Assembly: GCA_045531405.1 (NCBI GenBank)
Contig: JAZSDX010000047.1
Coordinates: 1-11,227 of the forward strand
Length of the DNA stretch: 11,227 nt
Source of the DNA: RGIG4079 sp045531405
GTDB taxonomy: Bacteria; Bacteroidota; Bacteroidia; Bacteroidales; Muribaculaceae
Direction: 5' to 3'
Of the stretch, positions 1 to 6,754 are shown piece after piece. A model generated the notes under the pieces. The model had not been told where the DNA came from. It did not search any database and saw nothing but the letters and a program-made list of their open reading frames with translations. Position 1 is the stretch's first letter; every line of letters starts with the position of its first letter. Position numbers and translations under genes: made by a program.

Positions 1-97
1 TTCCTGTGTGCTCTACTTCTTGTACTACTGCCAACTTAAAAGGCATTGAATAATCTCGTTGTGTTCGCTTAACATACTTGTGTTTAGTCTCTTCCAT
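1..97 (-). CDS. IS3-family-like transposase OrfA, N-terminal fragment (runs off left edge)
   Basis: The minus strand from the ATG at 95-97 reads MEETKHKYVKRTQRDYSMPF and continues with KLAVVQEVEHTG to the window edge, giving 32 complete codons without a stop. The basic start followed by a 'YSMPFKLAVVQEVE' stretch is the opening of the helix-turn-helix DNA-binding OrfA that I associate with IS3-family elements in Bacteroides relatives. In those elements OrfA binds the terminal repeats, and a frameshift normally fuses it to the DDE-catalytic OrfB. Only the first part of the putative HTH is present, so intactness and subgroup cannot be judged. It reads away from the neighbouring mutase gene, on the same strand. 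The family call rests on remembered resemblance, not on a search. Confidence 0.68.
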   Translation of the reverse strand, partial: MEETKHKYVKRTQRDYSMPFKLAVVQEVEHTG

Positions 98-139
98 TTT
101 TTGTTACTTTTTACTGTAACGCTATGTCAGGACTAGACA
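1..139 (-). mobile_element. IS3-family-like insertion sequence, 5' end
   Basis: The OrfA fragment is preceded by about 40 bp of non-coding DNA. On the minus strand this begins TGTCTAGTCCTGACATAG (RC of 122-139). A TG-initial end a few tens of bases before orfA is what IS3-family terminal inverted repeats look like. The proposed outer boundary at 139 is inferred; the other end and the target duplication lie outside the window. The element abuts the terminator of the mutase gene, so its insertion would have left that gene intact. Confidence 0.5.
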
Positions 140-140
140 T

Positions 141-185
141 ACTAAAAAAATGTAATGGGGATGTGTGGTCACACATCCCCATTAC
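141..185 (-). terminator. Rho-independent terminator of the phosphohexomutase gene
   Basis: Positions 152-167 and 170-185 are perfect 16-nt inverted repeats (GTAATGGGGATGTGTG and its complement), separated by 2 nt. In practice this is a stem of about 15 bp with a 4-nt loop. On the minus strand the hairpin is followed by ATTTTTTTAGT (RC of 141-151), a proper U-tract. It begins 30 nt after the mutase stop codon. It would also insulate the adjacent IS from transcription coming out of the mutase gene. Confidence 0.9.
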
Positions 186-215
186 TTATATAATGAGTAT
201 CTAATTTATTTAAAA

Positions 216-1964
216 TTAAATGCCGAGGTCTTTTTTGATAAGAGTAATTTTTGCGTTTGCATCAGCAATGGCTTTGTCATATTCATTGCTATTAGCCATT
301 TGACCTTTGACTTCAACATAGAATTTAATCTTAGGCTCAGTACCTGAAGGACGTACCGAAATTTTTGTACCATTTTCGGTAAAGAATTGAAGCACATTTG
401 AAGTCGTTGGCATATCCATTTTTTCAATTTTGCCGGCTTTTACATCAGTAAGGTTGAGAGAGTCGTAATCTTTGATGATTACAACGTCGCTACCACCAAG
501 AGATTTTGGAGGATTAGAACGGAAGTTTTTCATCATGGCAACGATTTCTTCTGCACCACTTTTACCTTGACGTACAACTGAGATTCCTTCTTCGCGAGAG
601 AATCCATATTTAATGTAGATGTCTTGAAGCATTTGGAGGAAGTCCATGCCTTTGTCTTTAGCCCAAGCTGCAGCTTCAGCCATAAGTGAAACAGCCGAAA
701 CGGCATCTTTGTCGCGAGCGAAATCTTCGGCAAGGAAGCCATAGCTTTCTTCGGCACCACCAAGATAACGGCAAGTTCCTTCGTTTTCACGAATTACCGA
801 TGCAATCCATTTGAAGCCGGTGTAGCAATCATACATTTTGATATTGTTGGCATCGGCAATAGATTTGATAGTCTCGGTGGTAACGATTGTTTTTACAATA
901 TATTCTTTACCGGTGAGGCGACCAAGCTCGGCATTGCGAGTCATCAAATAGTAAAGAAGAATCATTGCGATTTGGTTACCATTGATGAGTACATATTCAC
1001 CTTTGTTGTCGCGAATTACGCAACCAACGCGATCGGCATCGGGGTCTGAAGCCATAACCAAATCAGCGCCAACTTCTTTAGCTTTGGCGATAGCCATAGC
1101 CATAGCTGATGGGTTTTCGGGGTTTGGAGATTCTACGGTTGGGAAATCTCCACTTGGTACATCTTGTTCGGGAACGTGAATGATGTTGGTGAAACCATAA
1201 TTTTTCAATGAGGCAGGAATCAATTCAACACCTGTTCCGTGAATAGGGGTATATACGATTTTTAGGTCGCTATTGTTTTTGATAGCTTCAGGACTTAATG
1301 AAAGTTCTTTGATTGCTGCAAGGAATGCATCGTCAACTTCCTTGCCGATAATTTCAATTAATTCGGGATTGCCTTCAAATTTAATGCTTTCGGCTCCTTT
1401 GATTTTATTTACGTTGTTGATGATGTTTACATCGTGAGGAGCAATGATTTGAGCACCGTCAGCCCAATATGCTTTATAGCCGTTATATTCTTTGGGGTTG
1501 TGTGATGCAGTGATGTTTACACCACTTTGGCAACCAAGATGACGGATAGCAAATGATAGTTCGGGAGTAGGACGGAAACTATCGAAAAGGTATGCTTTGA
1601 TGCCGTTGGCAGAAAGAACGTTGGCAACAACTTCGGCAAATTTGCGAGAGTTGTTACGCACATCGTGAGCCACAGCTACTTTGATTTGTTCAAGGTCGGC
1701 AAACGCTTCTTTAAGATAATTAGCGAGGCCTTGTGTTGCTGCACCAACGGTGTATATGTTCATGCGATTGCAACCGGCTCCCATAATGCCACGTAAACCA
1801 CCTGTGCCAAATTCGAGGTCACGATAGAAACATTCGATAAGTTCGGTTTTGTCTTCAGCGTCAAGCATACGTTTTACTTCAGCACGAGTTTCAGCATCGT
1901 ATGCATCTCCGAGCCAAGTTTGAGCTTTCTCGGTTACTGATTTCAATAATTCTTCATTTTCCAT
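216..1964 (-). CDS. pgm: Phosphoglucomutase/phosphomannomutase family (alpha-D-phosphohexomutase)
   Basis: A cytosolic enzyme of 582 aa that should interconvert hexose-1-phosphate and hexose-6-phosphate, most likely glucose, through a phosphoserine. All four family signatures are visible: the catalytic loop TASHNP with Ser154, the Mg-binding loop DPDADR at 307-312, the sugar-binding loop GGAEESYG at 402-409, and the C-terminal phosphate-binding loop RPSGTEPK at 538-545. The length and the EESYG form fit the long phospho-sugar mutase type of about 580 aa (PgcA-like). That type favours glucose, but specificity cannot be proved from sequence. The ATG at 1962-1964 is chosen because the family's N-terminal helix follows directly and a promoter lies upstream. 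The gene stands 104 nt downstream of the M23 gene with no terminator between them, so read-through is possible. It can feed phosphorylase-derived glucose-1-phosphate into glycolysis. Confidence 0.95.
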   Translation of the reverse strand: MENEELLKSVTEKAQTWLGDAYDAETRAEVKRMLDAEDKTELIECFYRDLEFGTGGLRGIMGAGCNRMNIYTVGAATQGLANYLKEAFADLEQIKVAVAHDVRNNSRKFAEVVANVLSANGIKAYLFDSFRPTPELSFAIRHLGCQSGVNITASHNPKEYNGYKAYWADGAQIIAPHDVNIINNVNKIKGAESIKFEGNPELIEIIGKEVDDAFLAAIKELSLSPEAIKNNSDLKIVYTPIHGTGVELIPASLKNYGFTNIIHVPEQDVPSGDFPTVESPNPENPSAMAMAIAKAKEVGADLVMASDPDADRVGCVIRDNKGEYVLINGNQIAMILLYYLMTRNAELGRLTGKEYIVKTIVTTETIKSIADANNIKMYDCYTGFKWIASVIRENEGTCRYLGGAEESYGFLAEDFARDKDAVSAVSLMAEAAAWAKDKGMDFLQMLQDIYIKYGFSREEGISVVRQGKSGAEEIVAMMKNFRSNPPKSLGGSDVVIIKDYDSLNLTDVKAGKIEKMDMPTTSNVLQFFTENGTKISVRPSGTEPKIKFYVEVKGQMANSNEYDKAIADANAKITLIKKDLGI

Positions 1965-2025
1965 AATTACGTTATTTTATTTTGTTGTTAATTATCAAAT
2001 TAGGATATATTATTTCATCAATATA

Positions 2026-2057
2026 CAAAGATAATTGATTAGATTGTGAATTACAAA
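2026..2057 (-). promoter_or_regulatory. Bacteroidota-type promoter for the phosphohexomutase gene
   Basis: On the minus strand there is TTTG (RC of 2054-2057), 20 nt of spacer, then TATCTTTG (RC of 2026-2033). This matches the Bacteroides primary sigma consensus of a -33 TTTG and a -7 TAnnTTTG. Transcription would start near 2019 and give a leader of about 55 nt. The -33 box lies just beyond the stop codon of the M23 gene. Confidence 0.75.
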
Positions 2058-2068
2058 TTATATTTTAT

Positions 2069-3820
2069 TTACCAATAAAATTTGTTTGTAATTTGTTGCT
2101 CATTGCCACAATTATCGGTTGCTTTGATTGTAATAATATGACTCTTATCTTGTTTTATTGCTTTAGGGTCAAGGTGATAGGAGATCAACGCATTTTTACT
2201 GTCTAACTCAAACATCACCCATTTGCCATCAATTTCTCCACGATAGTTTTTTATTCCACTGAGGTTATCTGAAATGTAATAGGATATGATTCCTGTTGAT
2301 GTCCATTTATTTTCATTCCTTGGGAATATTTTGGGCGCAGATTCGTCGGTAGTGATAGCATAGTCGCCAAAACGATTCACATAGGCAATAATCTTGCCGT
2401 TTTTATAAAGCGATTTGTATGCCGATTTATTGTTGCCATTAATTCTTACTATGCAGTATTGCTTTTTATTGATAATGTTGTCGTTGTTGAGGTCGATGGC
2501 AATGCGATAAGATCGGTCAATTGGTATTTCATTGTTGCCTATTGTGTATATAGGAGAATGATATTTAGTGTTGTTATTACTTGAAACATCTACATTAATA
2601 TCTTCATAAAGGCAACCTTTGAAAAATCGAATATTTATCCCTTTGTGGTTGATTGTGTCATTATTGCTGAAGTATGATATTAATTTCCCTTTGGGTAGAG
2701 GCTGTTTGATTGCAGATTTAGCACCATGTATTGTAAACAAAACGGAATTTTTATTATCATATTCATCACTCATTATAAATTCACAGTTATAGTCTCGTTC
2801 TGAATCAATATTTATTGCACCATCGGTGAGAGCCGATTCTATCATACAACCTAATGGACGAGATTGAGGGATGCGTGTGTGCATATGCCATTGGCTATTG
2901 TCAATGAGATCCTTGTAGTTGACCAATGTATTTATTGCACGAGTGGCATTAAATTGAAAACGGTCAATGGTGCGTTTATATACTTCTTGCCCATCAACTT
3001 TGAGCGTGAGATATTTAACTCCATATGCATTGTGAGTGTTTGTCATGTAGTCATTGGCATTTATTGCAGGATAAACCAATCCCCAAGCGTTAAATTCTAA
3101 CTTTTCAGAGTTGTTAATGTTAAGGTATGTGGCATTTGTGCTCCCATTTACTAATCCTGCTTTTTTGTCGGGATATAGAATGAGTTTGTGTGCCTTAGGG
3201 GGAACACTATCGGTTATCATTGATTTGAAATATGGGAGAGGGTCAATAGCATCACCCGTGGCAGTGTGACGAACTTCCATATGAAGATGTGGTCCAAAAG
3301 AATGGCCCGAATTGCCACTCAATGCAATAATTTCGCCTTTTGAAACAGAAATGCTGTCGGCCGGGAATTTAATATTAATAGCAAATGTTTCGCGACGATA
3401 TTGTTCAGCTCGCACGATTGAGTCAATTTTTGGTGCATACTGATGGATATGTGCGTATACTGTTGTCAAGCCTATTGAAGGGTGAGTGACATATATGGCT
3501 CTGCCATATCCTCCTCCCGAAACACTAATTTGAGATACATATCCATCTTCGGCACAATGTATTGGTTTCTTTATTTCACCTTGTGTTTTGAAGTCGATTC
3601 CAGAGTGGAAGTGATTGGCTCGCAATTCTCCAAAATTGCCACTTAGTATTAAGGGGAAATCAAAGGGGCGATGAAGTAAAGCCGTGGGTTCCGGAGCTCT
3701 TTCGCTAAGAACATTGTCGTCATATGTTGAAATTGAAGAACCATTTGGTTGCTCGGTAGATTGACAACTGCATAGATATAGAGACGCCAATGAAAAAGTG
3801 ATTATGTTAATATATTTCAT
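2069..3820 (-). CDS. M23-family (LytM-type) metallopeptidase lipoprotein
   Basis: A 583-aa envelope protein predicted to cut peptidoglycan cross-bridge peptides, or to regulate such cutting. The N-terminus is a short hydrophobic signal ending L-C-S-C (residues 16-19), which reads as a lipobox with Cys19 lipidated; Cys at -2 is slightly unusual. The peptidase domain spans about residues 55-200. It keeps the zinc ligands and catalytic histidines of active M23 enzymes: H72-x3-D76, H124 in YAHIH, and the H178-L-H180 pair in GPHLHMEVR. So it is not an obvious degenerate regulator. The remaining ~380 residues have no family I recognise; the end (about 495-583) looks beta-rich and Ig-like, with a typical 'IKATDNCGNE' strand pattern. 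Its ATG lies 5 nt after the GH9 stop codon, so the two are almost certainly co-transcribed and possibly translationally coupled. No terminator is visible after the stop. Confidence 0.9.
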   Translation of the reverse strand: MKYINIITFSLASLYLCSCQSTEQPNGSSISTYDDNVLSERAPEPTALLHRPFDFPLILSGNFGELRANHFHSGIDFKTQGEIKKPIHCAEDGYVSQISVSGGGYGRAIYVTHPSIGLTTVYAHIHQYAPKIDSIVRAEQYRRETFAINIKFPADSISVSKGEIIALSGNSGHSFGPHLHMEVRHTATGDAIDPLPYFKSMITDSVPPKAHKLILYPDKKAGLVNGSTNATYLNINNSEKLEFNAWGLVYPAINANDYMTNTHNAYGVKYLTLKVDGQEVYKRTIDRFQFNATRAINTLVNYKDLIDNSQWHMHTRIPQSRPLGCMIESALTDGAINIDSERDYNCEFIMSDEYDNKNSVLFTIHGAKSAIKQPLPKGKLISYFSNNDTINHKGINIRFFKGCLYEDINVDVSSNNNTKYHSPIYTIGNNEIPIDRSYRIAIDLNNDNIINKKQYCIVRINGNNKSAYKSLYKNGKIIAYVNRFGDYAITTDESAPKIFPRNENKWTSTGIISYYISDNLSGIKNYRGEIDGKWVMFELDSKNALISYHLDPKAIKQDKSHIITIKATDNCGNEQQITNKFYW

Positions 3821-3825
3821 GAGTG

Positions 3826-5616
3826 TTATTTATTATTGGCTTTTGATGATAGTATGCCCAGGAATATTGTAGTAGAGGCGGTGCCGTCCATTGTAGGTTC
3901 ATTGGTAGAATAGTCGCTATAGTCATCATGATAAACAACTATATTGTTTTGAAATGGAGCATATTTGTCCTCGTTGCGAAGGTGCACTCCTTTTAGCGAT
4001 TTGAATATGTTGTAATAAACCGGTCCGTCAACAAGACCTCCGGTGACTTGAATTTGATTTAGATTGGTTAATGCTGAGTGTGGGTCGCGAGGATAATCAC
4101 CATCGGAGGGTAGCCCTACAATCATGCATTTACCCCAAGGGTTGACACCAAATAACCAGTCGCGCATTGCAGTCTCCATTTCAAGGAATTGGTTGTCGTT
4201 ACTGAATTGTCGGTAAGCCATGGCTTGTGTTAAAATGGCAACTGTTAGATTGTTAGAACACCATATAAATGGAATGCCATTAATGAACGCATTGTCTTTG
4301 CCTCGTTCATATACACGTTGTAGCCCACTCCTTACGTTGCGGGTAAATTCGTTTTCGATTTTATCGTTATTACATTGACTTAAAAGTATGTGTCCTAAAT
4401 TATAGAATGGATACCATTGGTAATGATGAGCAGAGTCGGCACCCATCCATGGTGTTACCGGCTCTTGGCGACCATAGTCAACTGCATCAAGAAGAAATTT
4501 TGAGTTGCGAGTAGTTGAGTATTGCAATATTGCGGCAAGTTCCATATCATCGACCCAATTATCTTCTTCATAATAATAGGGAGATGTGCATGGTGCTGTT
4601 TGACAAGCTCCTGGATTAGCTTTAGCCATGTCGTAAGCTATTGAACTTCTCTGCTTTAGCTCGTTTGCAAATGTGGGGTCGATTTTGTTGAAAGCAACAG
4701 CTCCAAGGCTAAATGAAGAACTGAATTTTCCTACCGATGATGCTAAACCTTTACTGTCATTATAGTTCCCCATTAAACCGTAAGGATAACCGGCACAAGG
4801 ATAAACAGGGCGGTGTTTACCTTCACCCCAGCCATAATCAACTTTGTCGTCGGCAGGTAGTACAGCCATGCGATGGTCTCGGTCATCAGCTATTTGATTC
4901 AGAAATAGAGTGTCACTTGGATTCATTTTTATCATCCACTCAAGTCCCCAGCGTGCCTCGTCAAGAATATCGGCAATACCATTACTACCTGCATTTCCAT
5001 TTGCCTCAAATTTGTCTTCCCACACGGTAGGGTTAGTTAGATAAGCTACGAGCATTTGTGTCGTAGCGTTTGCACTTGTTGTGAGATATTGTAGATAGTC
5101 GGAGGCATCGTGCCAACCTCCGGTAACGTCAATATATGTGCCATCTTTATCTCCACTCAACACGAGGATGCCATCATGACGATGGCAAGAGTCTTTGAGC
5201 GAAGGGTTATAACCACATCGTTGTTGTCGCATATAATAAAGAGGAATCTCTTGAGCTCCGGCATACACATTGTTACCTATTTTTATTTTGGGAGATCTGT
5301 TGCCTCGTGCTATTAATTCATATTCTCCAGGAGTGGTTATGGATGAAAAATATATGCGAGCACTCATTTCCATGGGTTCCCACGCTTGTGTTATCTTTAA
5401 CGAATCAATTGTATATACTTCCCCGGATGAAAGGTCCTTGATTTGAAAATCGTTGGCAGATATATTTTCAAGCGTTTTAGGCATCAAGGCAACTGCTACT
5501 TTAATGTCGTTTTCAAGATAACCCATTTGATTTACTCGAAGATATATTGTTGAGGCAAACGAGTTTATACTAAAAAATAACACAATTGAAAATGATAAAA
5601 AATGTAATTTTCTCAT
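3826..5616 (-). CDS. Secreted GH9 family glycoside hydrolase (endoglucanase-like)
   Basis: A 596-aa exported enzyme expected to hydrolyse beta-1,4-glucan or a related beta-glucan by the inverting GH9 mechanism. Residues 1-21 form a cleavable signal peptide ending NSFA. Residues about 23-112 are the Ig-like domain (CelD_N type) that precedes many GH9 modules, starting IYLRVNQMGY. The catalytic (alpha/alpha)6 domain follows from about 120. GGWHDASD at 166-173 is the aspartate motif (commonly GGWYDAGD), with D170 and D173 as expected catalytic-base residues. GVNPWGK is at 490-496, DPHSAL at 511-516 is the histidine motif, and NEPTMDGTAS carries the general-acid Glu573. The size is ordinary for Ig-GH9 proteins and there is no carbohydrate-binding module or secretion tail. 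No SusC/SusD, sensor or other CAZyme is adjacent, so this is not a standard polysaccharide utilisation locus. Substrate is uncertain. Confidence 0.93.
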   Translation of the reverse strand: MRKLHFLSFSIVLFFSINSFASTIYLRVNQMGYLENDIKVAVALMPKTLENISANDFQIKDLSSGEVYTIDSLKITQAWEPMEMSARIYFSSITTPGEYELIARGNRSPKIKIGNNVYAGAQEIPLYYMRQQRCGYNPSLKDSCHRHDGILVLSGDKDGTYIDVTGGWHDASDYLQYLTTSANATTQMLVAYLTNPTVWEDKFEANGNAGSNGIADILDEARWGLEWMIKMNPSDTLFLNQIADDRDHRMAVLPADDKVDYGWGEGKHRPVYPCAGYPYGLMGNYNDSKGLASSVGKFSSSFSLGAVAFNKIDPTFANELKQRSSIAYDMAKANPGACQTAPCTSPYYYEEDNWVDDMELAAILQYSTTRNSKFLLDAVDYGRQEPVTPWMGADSAHHYQWYPFYNLGHILLSQCNNDKIENEFTRNVRSGLQRVYERGKDNAFINGIPFIWCSNNLTVAILTQAMAYRQFSNDNQFLEMETAMRDWLFGVNPWGKCMIVGLPSDGDYPRDPHSALTNLNQIQVTGGLVDGPVYYNIFKSLKGVHLRNEDKYAPFQNNIVVYHDDYSDYSTNEPTMDGTASTTIFLGILSSKANNK

Positions 5617-5655
5617 ATCTATAATTGGGTCAATATCAATAGGTTTATTAATTCA

Positions 5656-5663
5656 CAAAGTTA
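5656..5663 (-). promoter_or_regulatory. Probable -7 box of the GH9-M23 operon
   Basis: The minus strand reads TAACTTTG here, a full match to the Bacteroidota TAnnTTTG -7 element, about 40 nt upstream of the GH9 start codon. No convincing TTTG was found at the -33 position, so this may be a weak or activator-dependent promoter. It lies in the 178-bp spacer (5617-5794) shared with the divergent small gene. Confidence 0.5.
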
Positions 5664-5785
5664 ATCAATATATATTTAATCTCTTGTTAAATGAATCTAA
5701 AAAGCCAATGTCGATTAAACTATTGTGGCATTTTTCTATCATAATAAGCAGAAACCGGTTTTTAGTATTAACTAACTTCAAAAAT

Positions 5786-5792
5786 AAGGAAA
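5786..5792 (+). promoter_or_regulatory. Ribosome binding site deciding the start at 5795
   Basis: AAGGAAA lies immediately before the ATG at 5795, with AAGGA ending 4 nt from the start codon. Together with the signal peptide that begins exactly at this ATG, it argues against the in-frame upstream ATG at 5684. That upstream start would add 37 residues in front of the signal sequence. Confidence 0.7.
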
Positions 5793-5794
5793 TT

Positions 5795-6247
5795 ATGAAA
5801 CGTAAAATATTAAGTATCGCATTTATTGCAATATCAACTATATTGTTTACTTCAGTAGCTCAAAATGAAAATAAGACATATCAAGAAAAATGCAAGAAAG
5901 AATGTTGCAAAGAGCATAAAATGAAAGAAGGGCATAAAGGTCATAAGCCTTGTTTCAATCCTTTTGAAGGAATCACATTGACCAATCAACAAAAAGAGCA
6001 ATTAAAAGCATTGGCAATGGATCGAAATAAATGTCCAAAATGTAAGGGAAAAGCGCCAAAAGATAGACAAAAAGGTCCCAGAGAGATGCGCAAACAACAA
6101 CTTGATAGTATTAAGAAGATATTAACTCATGAACAATATGTACAATATCTTGAAAATATAGCAATGCACAAGCCTAAAAAGCAAATGAAGCATATGCATC
6201 GCAATACTCATGATATGAAATGTGCAAAAAAAGATAGTTGCAGGTAG
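5795..6247 (+). CDS. Exported Cys/His/Lys-rich small protein with two LTxxQ-like motifs
   Basis: A 150-aa protein with a clear signal peptide (residues 1-22, cleavage expected after SVA), so it should be periplasmic or secreted. The mature part has a cysteine cluster CKKECC (33-38), a His/Lys segment with HKGH (47-50), a CPKC pair (80-83), and a C-terminal tail with four histidines and two cysteines. Two helices each begin with an LTxxQ-like motif: LTNQQKEQLKAL (62-73) and LTHEQYVQYLEN (110-121). That spacing recalls the Spy/CpxP-type periplasmic chaperone and metal-stress fold and similar small Bacteroidota proteins, but membership is only a suggestion. The added Cys and His clusters could bind a metal ion. 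It is divergent from GH9 and in tandem with a second Cys/Lys-rich gene 115 nt downstream. No confident promoter was found for it in the spacer. Confidence 0.75.
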   Translation: MKRKILSIAFIAISTILFTSVAQNENKTYQEKCKKECCKEHKMKEGHKGHKPCFNPFEGITLTNQQKEQLKALAMDRNKCPKCKGKAPKDRQKGPREMRKQQLDSIKKILTHEQYVQYLENIAMHKPKKQMKHMHRNTHDMKCAKKDSCR

Positions 6248-6325
6248 TTATAGATCGTTTAATCTTTATAATGTGAAAATATTGTAAAAAACAAGAATGG
6301 TATAGTTTTTTTCAAAACCATTATA

Positions 6326-6333
6326 TATATTTG
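6326..6333 (+). promoter_or_regulatory. -7 box for the Cys-Lys-rich small gene
   Basis: TATATTTG fits the TAnnTTTG consensus 29 nt before the ATG at 6363. Upstream the -33 region is a T-rich run (6306-6312) rather than a clean TTTG. This suggests the second small gene can be transcribed separately from the first, with a short leader that lacks a Shine-Dalgarno sequence. Confidence 0.5.
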
Positions 6334-6362
6334 CAGTTGTAAATACATTAAAATAATTAATC

Positions 6363-6614
6363 ATGAAGAAAGTAATATTGAGTTTAGCTGTAGCATTTAT
6401 TGCATCGATATCATTAACAGCAGTGGCACAATGTCCAAAAGCTGGGAAATGTGAAAAAATAGAGCAATGTGAAGCAAAGAAAGAATGTAAAAAGGAATGC
6501 AAGAAAGCGTGCAAAAAAGAAAATGGCAAGAAATGCACAAAGAAATGCGATAAAAAATGTGAAGCAAAGAAAGATTGCGCAAAGAAATGCAACAAGAAAA
6601 AAGCGTGTAAATAA
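6363..6614 (+). CDS. Exported Cys-Lys repeat microprotein, function unknown
   Basis: An 83-aa protein that starts with a typical signal peptide (MKKVILSLAVAFIASISLTA, cleavage expected after AVA at 22). The predicted mature chain of 61 residues holds 12 cysteines and 25 lysines and almost no hydrophobic residues. Cysteines fall at 24, 30, 36, 42, 46, 50, 58, 62, 66, 72, 76 and 82, mostly as C-x3-C or C-x5-C units separated by KK. It should therefore be an exported, strongly basic, thiol-rich peptide with no ordinary hydrophobic core. Metal chelation, disulfide cross-linking, or binding to anionic envelope polymers or DNA are all possible; I recognise no family. An internal 30-residue duplication is visible (CEAKK at 36-40 and again at 66-70). 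Its leader resembles that of the upstream small gene, and both share Cys/Lys bias, so they may be related in function. A terminator follows the stop. That the open frame is a real gene is supported by promoter, signal peptide and terminator. Confidence 0.75.
   Translation: MKKVILSLAVAFIASISLTAVAQCPKAGKCEKIEQCEAKKECKKECKKACKKENGKKCTKKCDKKCEAKKDCAKKCNKKKACK
6466..6574 (+). repeat. 19-nt in-frame direct repeat inside the Cys-Lys gene
   Basis: The sequence AATGTGAAGCAAAGAAAGA occurs at 6466-6484 and again at 6556-6574. The copies are exactly 90 bp (30 codons) apart and encode CEAKK in the same frame. The residues after each copy also align (ECKKECKKAC versus DCAKKCNKKKAC), which points to a past internal duplication rather than chance. 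Confidence 0.75.
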
Positions 6615-6632
6615 TTTATTCTACAATAAATG

Positions 6633-6667
6633 CAAAAGAGATTACTCACAATGGGTAATCTCTTTTG
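6633..6667 (+). terminator. Rho-independent terminator after the Cys-Lys gene
   Basis: Positions 6633-6648 and 6652-6667 pair as a 16-bp stem with one G-T wobble (CAAAAGAGATTACTCA against TGGGTAATCTCTTTTG) and a 3-nt loop. The stem ends in a U-rich 3' arm followed by TTGTTGTATATT. It lies 19 nt after the stop codon at 6614. Confidence 0.75.
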
Positions 6668-6705
6668 TTGTATATTATCAAGGAGAATTGTTGGGGTATA
6701 TAAAT

Positions 6706-6733
6706 ACAAAGGGTCACTCATGTGACCCTTTGT
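6706..6733 (-). terminator. Hairpin terminator after the alpha-glucan phosphorylase gene
   Basis: ACAAAGGGTCAC (6706-6717) and GTGACCCTTTGT (6722-6733) form a perfect 12-bp stem with a 4-nt loop, 21 nt downstream of the phosphorylase stop codon on the minus strand. The following minus-strand bases (ATTTATATA) make only a weak U-tract. It also faces transcription from the plus-strand small genes. With the hairpin at 6633-6667 it fills the 140-bp convergent spacer 6615-6754. Confidence 0.7.
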
Positions 6734-6754
6734 TGAAAGATTATTTGTAATTTG

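Noticed and set aside
5752..5761. Perfect 10-bp palindrome AAACCGGTTT in the divergent spacer, a possible operator.
   Set aside because: It is a single short site with no second copy and no clear promoter to overlap, so I cannot support a regulatory call.
5684..5794. Upstream in-frame ATG that would extend the first small exported protein by 37 residues.
   Set aside because: The extension would bury a textbook signal peptide. The ATG at 5795 has an AAGGA-type ribosome site; the upstream one has none.
6296..6322. Dyad AATGGT...ACCATT between the two small genes, as a terminator of the first.
   Set aside because: Only a 6-bp stem with a large T-rich loop, followed by alternating AT rather than a T-run. 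It overlaps the promoter region of the next gene.
6466..6600. Short repeated units that look at first like a direct-repeat or CRISPR-like array.
   Set aside because: The periodicity is that of KKC codons in an open frame. There are no constant-length repeats with unique spacers.
6266..6721. Open frame of 151 codons on the minus strand, opposite the Cys-Lys gene, rich in Phe, His, Leu and Ser.
   Set aside because: Its composition is the direct complement of the Lys/Cys codons (AAG/AAA/TGC) on the other strand. It also runs through the plus-strand terminator hairpin and part of the phosphorylase terminator, and has no matching start signal.
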